From Micrasema longulum (lineage: Eukaryota; Arthropoda; Insecta; Trichoptera; Brachycentridae), in assembly GCA_022494885.1 (NCBI GenBank), contig JAGVSM010001674.1, positions 124,001 to 188,000 on the forward strand: 64,000 nucleotides of DNA, written 5' to 3'. The notes beneath the pieces were generated by a model, which was not told the origin of the DNA, searched no databases, and saw only the letters and a program-made list of their open reading frames with translations. The translations under genes and the position numbers were made by a program. This document shows positions 55,776 to 64,000 of the stretch, one piece after another (position 1 is the stretch's first letter; the number at the start of each line of letters is the position of its first letter).

Positions 55776-55879
55776 TGGACATGGTTTATTGGACTATTAT
55801 GTAGTAGAATTCGACCTTATTAGGATTTCATCTAAAGTTTAGAGTGGTCAATAACTCAACACAGATAAAGAAAATGATC

Positions 55880-55985
55880 TTCTAAAATATAAATAAAAAA
55901 GGAATGTGAAAATCTAAACACTTACAGGGCCTATGCTCTGTCATTGACCGGTTTAAGTGATAATCTTACATTCGTCATCAAACTC
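55880..55985 (+). repeat. FB core fragment
   Basis: CTTACAGGGCCTATGCTCTG, then TCATTGACCGGTTTAAGTGA; the arms are eroded. Confidence 0.6.
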
Positions 55986-56215
55986 TTATCTGAACCGGAT
56001 GGTGCATAAGGCACACCATTTAAAATTCAAATGCTGCGTATCGCAATCATCTGTTATAGAAGGTTAAGGTGATTATTCTTACTCTGAAGGTGCCAGTCCA
56101 GAGTCAATGAAATACTCCAGTGTAAAACTACCTTTAAAACAAGTATTTATCGAACCCAGGACTTTCAAGCAAGGCAGGCGAATACGGCAACTACTACGTC
56201 GACCAGTCTTATGAG
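55985..56215 (-). repeat. SINE-A copy
   Basis: Minus-strand head CTGGTCGACGTAGTAGTTGC and TCCTGGGTTCGATAAATACT (eroded B-box), then body ACTGGAGTATTTCATTGACT and TCTGGACTGGCACCTTCAGA, and 3' part GATTGCGATACGCAGCATTT. Confidence 0.75.
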
Positions 56216-56219
56216 GCAG

Positions 56220-57305
56220 TGTAATAAGGGCGTATAGGATGAACGTTGTTGTCAGGATGGGAAATAATTGGTTTTGTGTCTTTCATTTTCTTTTTCAAGA
56301 TATTTATAAACTTCAAATGTGATATGAATATTAAATAAGCATGATACAGTCATAACTGAATTTATAAAATACTATTAACACAGTTTTTTCATGCACGCTT
56401 TATAAACAATATCATTTTTAATATTCTTTAAATATAAAACCACTGAAGTTATTGGTCTAATATAAAAATATGGTTTTAAGTGAGTAAGAGTAAACAATTC
56501 ACGGAAAAATAAACGTAACCATTTAAAAAATAATAAGTAGGACATATTAAAGGTTACTCATTTTTAAACGGATAAAAAAATACGTTAGTTAACAAAGAGT
56601 TTCATAACTTTCGAAAATTCCTAGAAAATTAAATCTATTGAGGGACGGTTTTAACTGGGTCATTAAGGCTGGGTTGTTTGATCATTAGTAAAAGTTAAAA
56701 ATCTAACGTAAATTGTAATTCAAAAAGAATAGACATCTTAAAAAATCTAATAGCAGTTTATATAGTATGTTTAAAGATAAATATCTATTTATTTTTTTAT
56801 ATGTTAACATAAAAACTGATCGGTTCTTTTTTGTTCATAACATTAGTATATTCTATTTTACCGAATGAGTGAAATAACAATAAAGACAGACATATATTTT
56901 TTCCAAAATAAATTAACGCAGGTCGATTACAATAATTATTCTGGCAGCACTCAGTTAAATAATCAGACAACAAGCCTGTCATGGCGGCAGCTCGTCTTTT
57001 CGAATTTTTAAAAGCGATTAATGTCCATTTCTTCAATTTTTCTACTTTACAATATTGTATAACCGCGAAAGCGATTGCTTTAACGTCGCCGTGTACTTTT
57101 TTGATGATTTCGGTTATATTATTTAATGATTTATAGGAACTAAATATAGAAATGATACATTATGTTTCACCCCGAACGACTGATTGCATCAGCGTGCTGG
57201 TAGAGGAAGGGTGGGGGGGTGTTAAGGATATTAGGTATAAAATTAGTCGACTGCCACGTGAGGCTGGTCAAGCTATATGCGTCGGATGTTTTTCAATTCA
57301 ATTTC
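56220..57305. other. No gene recognised
   Basis: AT-rich, with a 79-codon minus-strand frame (56797-57036) whose composition is not convincing. Confidence 0.35.
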
Positions 57306-57307
57306 CT

Positions 57308-57378
57308 ATTTTTAGGATTTTTACTTGATAGCAACCGTCGAATCAAAAACACTACAGGATTCATACACAGAAGTGTAT
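57308..57378 (-). repeat. SINE-A 5'-extension fragment
   Basis: On the minus strand TTTTTGATTCGACGGTTGCT, then ATCAAGTAAAAATCCTAAAA. Confidence 0.5.
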
Positions 57379-57534
57379 CTTCATCCGTCTTGACTCATAC
57401 ACCATAACATCAATGTAAGGAAAATTGCTATAAAAAAGTTTAAATTAGTCGACAGATGTCGCCTGTGAGAAAACGTCAAATAATGTGAAAGAACGCATGT
57501 TTTAACTAAATATGTAACTTCGGAAAATTGTTTA

Positions 57535-57668
57535 TATGAGGAAATCACAAACATTAAGCAGAATTGTGAGTGTAACACAATATGTAAAGTGATCACTTGA
57601 ACCAGACAATATTACGTCATAAGTTGTGTAAATGACGTAATAATTCTTTCGTCTGTGTTGAACATTAG
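57535..57668 (+). repeat. FB right-half fragment
   Basis: GAGTGTAACACAATATGTAA, then CACTTGAACCAGACAATATT, CGTCATAAGTTGTGTAAATG: the long-form right arm, decayed (compare 19995-20058). Confidence 0.5.
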
Positions 57669-57754
57669 TCTCCCTAAAAGATTCTTAAAAGAAATTAAAT
57701 TTAGATAGTACGTGTAAGAAAAAAATACAAACAACGCTTAAACGTAAATTTTTT

Positions 57755-57806
57755 ATTTACCCGAATATTTCATTTTGAGGGACATTTTCAACGATTTGTA
57801 AGAAAG
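57755..57806 (-). repeat. SINE-C tail fragment
   Basis: TTACCCGAATATTTCATTTT then GAGGGACATTTTCAACGATT matches 9640-9680. Confidence 0.55.
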
Positions 57807-57809
57807 AAA

Positions 57810-59670
57810 GAAAATTTTTAAGAACTTCGCAGAACAATTTAATGTTCTAATTTTTATCGCGCGGAAGAATATATTTTTCATATCTATTTTTCCTTCGGGC
57901 TGAACTTCATCTTTATTGATAATACAACAACTTTATTTACTCTCAAAATTGGGTTTGTGCTACTTTTTGATGGTGTATTGGTTTTATATGAAAAGGCTGT
58001 ACACAAAGTCTTCAAATACATACATAGCATACATTTTTTAAACGACAAAACGTCTTCATCCACTCATATCTTTAATTGTTGTTGAATGATGCTGTGCTTG
58101 TCTTCAATAGTTATTATCGGTTTTAATTGGCATATCAAATCTATACTTTTTTTTTTGAAACCCCTAAATATATAATTGTACCGTTAAATTGAGAAAGTCT
58201 GATCATGTCCTTCAGTGCGACATCAAAAAACTTTTTTATTTTTATAAAATGGAGCTAATTTATTTCAACCAAATGCATTTACATTTTTATCGATCATTAG
58301 TAATTTCCAAACTATGAATTTTATATAAGAAAGCATATTATATGATACGTCATACTGTACAAGCAATCAATCAATACTGTTACAATGAAGATCATTAATA
58401 TTTATGGGCGCTGTAATAAATACAAGATTAGGCATTCTTTATGGTACGTCTCACGAGTATAAGGAAGCCAACATGTAATAAAATTCGAGAATTTCTAATA
58501 CTAATAATAAAATCATGTCTCAACGACCTTTATACTAAGGCTTGTGCGTGATGAAAAGACATTTTATCCAAATGGAAAAGCTTTCGTATGTACATACTGC
58601 CTTGTGTATATTGTGATGCAAATTTATAAGAACTAACTGCCCCACGATTAAGCTAAAAAGGGTTTTTATCAGATCAGTAAATCTCCTTCAATCTTTTAAG
58701 AATTGTAGAGAAAAAAGCTTTGTGAATTATTTTGATAATATTTTTAATTTCGTCACAACAGTTGAAATTATTTAAGATATGATTGTTGCTCTGTTGTTGA
58801 CTTGCCATTATTTTAAATTATTTTTCCCATTTAAAAATTTACGTTTTAAATAGGTTGGATATTATTATTTTTGATGAGATAAAATTTTTATTCTATTGAC
58901 ACAAATATTTCGTAGAGTAAGGAGCAAACCTCAGGCCTTAAGAAACCAATATATCGCCAAAAAACTGGAACTAGATACAAATTTAAAAAGACAACTCCTG
59001 TGTGGCCGTGGTGTAACACGAGTCTACATAGATACAAGACTTGATACATCTCTCTTATTTATTTAAATGATGAAGTTGTATTATATGTAATCTTCAAGTT
59101 GACATTTTTTAATCAGATTTGTTAAGTAAAACTTATACAAACATGCTGGATTTTAATACAAAAAATATTTATCCTTACTATGCGAAGAATAATTATACGA
59201 ATGAAAATGATGCCAATACCACAATGAATGAACTTTATAAGAAAGAGCGCGAGAATATAACTTATAAGATGGAAGGCAGAGACGCTGTTCTGTGGCCGGT
59301 GTTTGTGTGAAAGAGACAAAAAAATATCTTTCATTGGCAGTAAGCGGGAGCGCCCGCTAGTTATGTGACCGACGTATTTGTGATTTTTAATATATTTTGC
59401 TAAAACAGGCTGATATCATATAATATTTTTTTATTAATGGAAAAGGAATTATTGAACAGTATGTCTGTAATTTTTTTTTCTAATAAATAATAAATAATAT
59501 AATTTTCTGTCTTTAGCTTGAGGTTTCACGGTGTGACATCACCGCGTGTAAAGATACCATAATCTAGTATTATGTTTTGATTGTTTGTGTTTTCTAAACT
59601 TTTTTATGTATTTTTTTTTTAATTCTATTTTTTTTATTAGTTTTTATTGTTGTATTTTTTATTTAGTTTT
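57810..59670. other. No gene recognised
   Basis: AT-rich. Short open frames on both strands at 59119-59334 are mutual antisense and not convincing. A GC-rich patch (GCGGGAGCGCCCGCTAG, 59345-59361) is palindromic but isolated. Confidence 0.35.
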
Positions 59671-59688
59671 GGTAAGACTGTAAGAAAT

Positions 59689-60503
59689 GTGGGAAAATAA
59701 GGGTGTAAAGATCGATGGCATGTACCTGAGTCACCTCAGATTCGCAGATGATATAGTGGTCATAAGTAAAGACATGGATGAACTAGGCGAAATGATTATA
59801 GAACTACATGAGGCTTCAAAAAGGATTGGTTTGGAAATGAACATTCATAAAACAAAGATTATGAGTTCAACAGGACGAGACATTTTCATCAACGATAATA
59901 AAATCAAAGTGGTTTATGAATATTTATCTAGGACACAAAGTCAAACTTGGTAAAGATAACCAGATAGCGGAGTTACCAAGAAGAATAGGGCTAAGTTGGG
60001 CTGCTTTCGGCAAACTTAAATATATTTTTGAAAATAAACAAGTCCCTATATGCTTGAAAAGACAATTATATGAATCGTGCATATTGCCGGTGACAACATA
60101 CGGACTAGAAACCATGTCTATAACACAAAAAAGTAGCCAGAAATTAAAATGCACGCAACGATCCATGGAAAGACAGATGCTCGGTGTATGTCTAAGAGAC
60201 AAAATAAGAAATGAAGAAATAAGGCGCCGAACCGGAGTCGTGGATATCATGGATCGTGCTGCGAAATTGAAATGGCAGTGGGCAGGACACTTGGCGAGGC
60301 AAAATGATGGCAGGTGGACACCCAGAATAATAAAGTGGAAACCGGGGGCAAACAAAAGAAGTGTTGGAAGGCCACAGAAAAGATGGGTCGACAACATTGC
60401 CTCTATTGCCGGTAAAACGTGGATGATGAAATCGGGTGATAGGAAGGAATGGAGACGTTTGGCCGCCATCCAGCAGTGGAGAGAATAAGGCTGCAGAAGA
60501 AGA
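59689..60503 (+). mobile_element. RTE-like LINE insertion, 5'-truncated, with perfect 15-bp target-site duplication
   Basis: The element encodes the second half of a reverse transcriptase and its C-terminal region. KIDGMYLSHLRFADDIVVIS carries the catalytic FADD box, then ASKRIGLEMNIHKTKIMSS. A frame change near 59918-59940 follows (end of frame …KVVYEY, resuming at IYLGHKVKLG). Next come LPVTTYGLETMSIT, RRRTGVVDIMDRAAKLKWQW, AGHLARQNDGR, VGRPQKRWVDNI and GDRKEWRRLAAIQQWRE, then a stop at 60486. The end GGCTGCAGAAGAAG is the short A/G-rich tail typical of RTE elements. Perfect AAGACTGTAAGAAAT copies flank it (59674-59688 and 60504-60518), so the insertion is young. The endonuclease and first half of the polymerase are missing, so it cannot move alone. 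Minus-strand frames of 181 and 116 codons are antisense shadows. Confidence 0.93.
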
Positions 60504-60519
60504 AAGACTGTAAGAAATT

Positions 60520-60880
60520 GCTAATGACAATAAGTCCACCATTCAACTACGTATCCCTTTGTTATTATTTTTGTATGTATGACATTGTATATCATAGTTA
60601 ATAAGGATTTCTCTTTATTATGGAATTTTGTAGCACAGCTTTTAAAGAGTTAAAGATTATGTTTACAAAACTGTTTTGCCCGTTCACATAATCAACAAAC
60701 ATTTGAAAATACGTACTTATGACTATTGAAAAAATCATAATTTTTGAATTCATGAAACAATTTTTTTTGTGAAAGATTTCAGGCGCGAGCATCACAAGGT
60801 TAAATAATAAATCGTTCAGAGAAAATTCTGAATCTGCAATTTGCAAGTTCGCTTCCAGCGCGCTCATTGAACCATTCCTC
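60520..60880. other. No gene recognised
   Basis: AT-rich flank of the RTE insertion. The 89-codon minus-strand frame at 60598-60867 shows nothing that I recognise. Confidence 0.4.
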
Positions 60881-61190
60881 CCGCTTTGCTTAGAAGCTCA
60901 TTACTGTTGAGCGGTCGCTAAGTCGAGAAACGCATTCCACCATGTCAGGCTTCTTTCTTAACGCTCGCGATAATGAAAACTCAACGCGAATGCAGCGAGT
61001 GAATATTGCTATATTGCGGAAGGAACCGTTCGCGAGGCTTTAGCTCAGGTATGCAAACCTTCACGTTTCAGGCGAGACCGCTCAAAATGCCAGGAGTTTT
61101 TCACTCAAAATGAATTCGGTTAGCGCCACCTGCTGTCTGACAAAATTATCAAGAACTTGACTAAGTTTTTAGACAAATAAGTCTGCATAC
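60880..61190. other. GC-richer block, no gene recognised
   Basis: CpG-containing stretch (ACGCTCGCGATAATGAAAAC, then AACCGTTCGCGAGGCTTTAG; GGTTAGCGCCACCTGCTGTC). No open frame, tRNA-like box or match to the other repeats was found. Confidence 0.3.
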
Positions 61191-61323
61191 CTTTCAAGCT
61201 ATTATAATATATCTGTCGCATCAAAATATTGTATGTAGGGTATATTTAGCATATTTTGTAAATAAATGAATCACTAAAATATTTTACTCTGAATGAACAT
61301 GCAACAAAAAATATATATATATA

Positions 61324-61987
61324 CAGGTAAACGTCGTTTTACGCCGGGGTTCCGTTACGAGAGACACCGGCGTAAAATGAACACAAATATAATGGAAGAT
61401 ATAGGGTTAGATTCCGTGTCAAAATTCTAAGAACAATCTAACGTGTTCATTAAATGCATATTATCCGTAATATATTCCAAATAAATTAAAAATGTATTTA
61501 ATAAAAGCAGCATAAATTCGTTTACAAAATAAAAAACAATCTCTTGATGTAAATAATGTAATTTTTATAATAAATACCAACTTACCAGTTTGTCGGTCCT
61601 AAATTAAATTCTCACATTTTTTTGAATAAGGCGTCTAATTTCATTTGCTTTGATTGTTGCTTCCTTCCTTGCAGAATCATAGCATCAACTACAAATATTT
61701 AAATATTCTTTTAATTTCAATAAAAATATAAAAAAAGTATACAATTTTACCTTTTTGTTTTCCTTAAAAACAAAACGAAAACTAACTAGGAAACAATTTC
61801 ACACACGCAATAGGCTGCTCGTGTACACAGTAATATAATAAAACAACGTGTAAAAGTGTGTCTGCTATTAAAATCCCGGCGCCTACTCTCGTATGGTGTC
61901 GGCCGAACCGGGGAATCCCACGCCGTCACCAACCGGCTTAAATGCAAATCGGCGTAAATCAAACCGGCGCAAAACGACGTTTACCTG
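61324..61987. mobile_element. 664-bp pogo/Tigger-like MITE with TA target sites
   Basis: The terminal inverted repeats are CAGGTAAACGTCGTTTTACG then CCGG on the left, and the reverse complement of CAGGTAAACGTCGTTTTGCG then CCGG on the right: one difference in 24 bp. It is flanked by TA on each side (61322-61323 and 61988-61989). Subterminal GGCGTAAA-type motifs recur near both ends. The CAG-start, the CGTTTTACGCCGG pattern and the TA target fit the pogo/Tigger group of Tc1-mariner elements. The interior is AT-rich with no transposase, so it is non-autonomous. The 67-codon frame at 61893-62096 starts inside the element and is chance. Confidence 0.9.
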
Positions 61988-62204
61988 TATATACATTTTA
62001 CCAGTAAACACGTACTATGTAATACGTATTTTTATTACATTCCTATGTTTTATTTTATCAACTTTAATTAATCAGTTTGATATAAATACAGTTTAAAGGT
62101 TAGAGGTACACATGTAAAATAGTAGACAATATTCTTAAAATTTTTATTTCGAATGTTTTATTTATTTATCAATATTATTTTACAAAATAATAATTAAATT
62201 TTAT

Positions 62205-62425
62205 AGGGTATGTAGGTTCGATTCCCGACATGGTTGACATGAAATATTTATCCAGGATGTTTTTACAATAGAATATTTCATAGGCCCTGGACTGGCACCA
62301 GAAGCGTAAGACTGATCATCTTACTTTATTGTTACGAAGAATGATCAAGATGCGCTGCGATTGGTGTACCAATGCAGTACCCTATGCACCGTGTGGAAAG
62401 GGAATGATACATAATTAATAATAAC
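62205..62425 (+). repeat. SINE-A, 5'-truncated
   Basis: It starts at the B-box (AGGTTCGATTCCCGACATGG, containing a perfect GGTTCGATTCC), then GACATGAAATATTTATCCAG, CCCTGGACTGGCACCAGAAG, CGTAAGACTGATCATCTTAC and GCGATTGGTGTACCAATGCA, ending GGAAAGGGAATGATAC. This is the best-preserved body. Confidence 0.85.
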
Positions 62426-62539
62426 ATTTCTACCTCTCTAATAGAGTGAAAACTGGTGCTTAGAGAGGAAGGTCATTTTACATTTATTTTTATTCTGTCA
62501 AATCAACAATTCGGATAAATTTGTAGAGTTGTTGAGACA

Positions 62540-63080
62540 TGTTTATATATATGCATGTACATTAATGGTAAATTTAATAAAAAAATATTTGTTTTTAATA
62601 TTGTTGACTCCCCTTCGTGCTGCTGCGGATATCCTAACCAATCTTCTGAATACATCCTGTGGTCTTGTCCCTTTTCCCTTCTCTATGATTACCGAATGGA
62701 GCTTCTCGCTACTATCCGTGGCCCCGTTATAGGTCCTGTCGGATATACAGATCTGGTGGCTTCCAAAAATAATTTCAAGGCTTTTAAAAAGTTTTGTAAT
62801 CGTTTCGGCGAATTGATCATGTCCAATCAATTTAATCCCGTCAGTGAAGAATTCACTTCCCTCTCTTCTCAATCCAATGAAGTACATATTATGTACTTCT
62901 GGATTACTTTCTTTCAGCTTATAAATGCTAAGGCTACCAGATTTCAGAGAGCTTCTTCGGGCAGCTTTTCGATAACGATAACGAGCAAACTTTCCGTGTA
63001 TGTGGGCACCGCCAAGGAGACTTATGTCCTAAGAAGCTGTATGTACATATATTTGATTACATTACAAAGCTAAAAATAAT
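62540..63080 (+). pseudogene. R1-like LINE C-terminus
   Basis: The 172-codon frame at 62555-63073 carries the R1-type zinc-knuckle region (PSCCCGYPNQSSEYILWSCP) and the following block ATIRGPVIGPVGYTDLVASK then NNFKAFKKFCNRFGEL, as in 'GPV--P--LV-s--NF-aFr-Fa'. The knuckle would be C-C…H…C, but the His position is Tyr (SSEYILWSC), so binding is doubtful. Upstream polymerase is absent (5'-truncated or frame lost). The last part of the frame (from SSQSNEVHIMYFW) is DNA shared with 48823-49000, so it is the element's 3' end region. It differs clearly from the R1-like copy at 20059-21032. Confidence 0.82.
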
Positions 63081-63124
63081 CAATTTTTCTCGTTCTGCGT
63101 AATTTTATAATATTACCTGCTATT

Positions 63125-63300
63125 TTTTATGTCTGCACCAAAACAGACCAAGAGGTCCAATTACAGTGGTGAATTACAACACAGAACACCCAGGCTTGAG
63201 AAAAATCACATCAAATTTTAGTGTTCTCACCGGGAATCGAACCCGAAACCTTCTGTGCGTGAGTCACGCATCTTGATCACTACACCACAGAGACTGTCAT
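63125..63300 (-). repeat. SINE-B copy
   Basis: The minus-strand head CAGTCTCTGTGGTGTAGTGA has an A-box with one change, followed by GGTTTCGGGTTCGATTCCCG with a perfect B-box (GGTTCGATTCC), then TTGTAATTCACCACTGTAAT, TGGACCTCTTGGTCTGTTTT and the tail. Confidence 0.85.
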
Positions 63301-64000
63301 TTTGTATGTCTAGAAAAAAATTACAATTTTATTTTTATAACATTTAAAATTTAATGACGGTGGGGAATTTAAGATTTTAAATACCAGACTTTTTAACATT
63401 GTTAAAATAATCATTGGTGACAGTTTAAATTTTGTAAAATAATATTAGGGTTTTCAGAAAGATATTTCAAAACTTTTTTTACACGTAATTGATAGTGATT
63501 AATTAAGTATTTACATTTAAAAAAAAAACTCTATCTTCTAAAATGAATGCTTAATAAACGGATGGGATTGATTAAAAAACTATATCTTTGCTACAAAAAA
63601 CATTTTACACATAAAATTTTTATGAAATAGGAACTAGGAATTGATGATTAAGAACAGGTTTACAAATTTGCGGTAAAAGCAAGGTAAACAACTGAAAATA
63701 AAATAAATTGATTGAGAAAAGCTTTTTTTTACGAGAAAAAACAAATTCACGACAAATATTTTGTAATTCCAGTACAAGAGCTCGCATAAAAACCAGCTAA
63801 TTTTGTTTTTGTTGTTTCGAAGCGTGTTTTTGAATAATAATAAAGCATTATTTTTATTTTTCGTCAATATCATATTTATATTTCGGTCAACAGTATGCTG
63901 GTTGTATTAATTTCTGTAAATAATAAAAAGGACTGTAGGTAAAATAGATAGGTAGCTTTCTTGATAAAACGTTTTTCTAAGAAAACGTGACACAGTACAA
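63301..64000. other. No gene recognised
   Basis: AT-rich to the window edge. The 79-codon minus-strand frame at 63634-63873 is Asn/Lys/Phe/Leu-rich and not convincing. Confidence 0.4.

Noticed and set aside
59924..60542. Minus-strand open frames of 181 and 116 codons
   Set aside because: They lie antisense to the RTE-like coding region, whose plus-strand motifs are clear. Antisense frames in such sequence are common artefacts.
62543..62887. 114-codon minus-strand frame
   Set aside because: It is antisense to the R1-like C-terminus, which carries the recognisable motifs.
1..64000. CRISPR arrays, bacterial operons, riboswitches
   Set aside because: No regularly spaced direct repeats with unique spacers, no ribosome-binding sites and no clustered genes; the sequence is eukaryotic in character.

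Overview
The window looks like AT-rich (roughly 70% A+T by eye) nuclear DNA from an insect. I found no intact cellular protein-coding gene, no rRNA gene, no bona fide tRNA gene and no CRISPR array. The insect assignment rests on several kinds of evidence. Reverse-transcriptase relics of several non-LTR types are present (Jockey-like, CR1-like, R1-like and RTE-like). There are tRNA-derived SINEs, a hAT element with an 8-bp target-site duplication, a pogo/Tigger-like MITE with TA target sites, and retroelement 3' ends of a style I associate with moths and other insects. Order-level placement (perhaps Lepidoptera) is a guess.

Layout. 1-5 kb: a Jockey-type reverse-transcriptase relic running off the left edge, a decayed transposase-like gene, an RNase H relic and a SINE. 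5-11 kb: SINE-like fragments, a degenerate RTE/SINE-type repeat and the first good copy of a foldback repeat family (called FB here). 11-17 kb: a lone candidate exon, a decayed reverse transcriptase, a 67-bp-arm hairpin and several SINE-A copies. 17-25 kb: FB copies, one split by a 974-bp R1-type retrotransposon with a 14-bp target-site duplication, then a non-coding repeat (called X) and SINEs. 25.7-27.0 kb: a non-autonomous hAT element. 28-29.7 kb: a ~250-bp near-perfect palindrome and related half copies. 30.4-31.8 kb: an unusually CpG/GC-rich block, the best candidate for a promoter or 5' exon of a real gene. 32-39 kb: an FB copy carrying a Jockey-like 3' end, a SINE-B, a degenerate minisatellite, a 16-bp minisatellite, and X and FB copies. 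39-43 kb: nothing recognised. 43-50 kb: Jockey, RTE and CR1 relics, a small hairpin, a possible solo LTR, a composite SINE-A and an R1-like tail. 51-58 kb: FB copies, a 479-bp long-TIR element and a Jockey relic. 59.7-63.3 kb: a recent RTE insertion with a 15-bp duplication, a 664-bp pogo-like MITE, a SINE-A, an R1 C-terminus and a SINE-B.

Nothing here works together as a pathway. The window records repeated invasion by mobile elements, many of them nested. The parts most likely to be new are the FB family, the X repeat, the palindromic elements, the SINE-A with a conserved segment upstream of its tRNA-like head, and the two candidate host-gene pieces (about 11.46-11.56 kb and 30.4-31.8 kb). 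Most open reading frames in this DNA are chance or antisense frames and have been left out.
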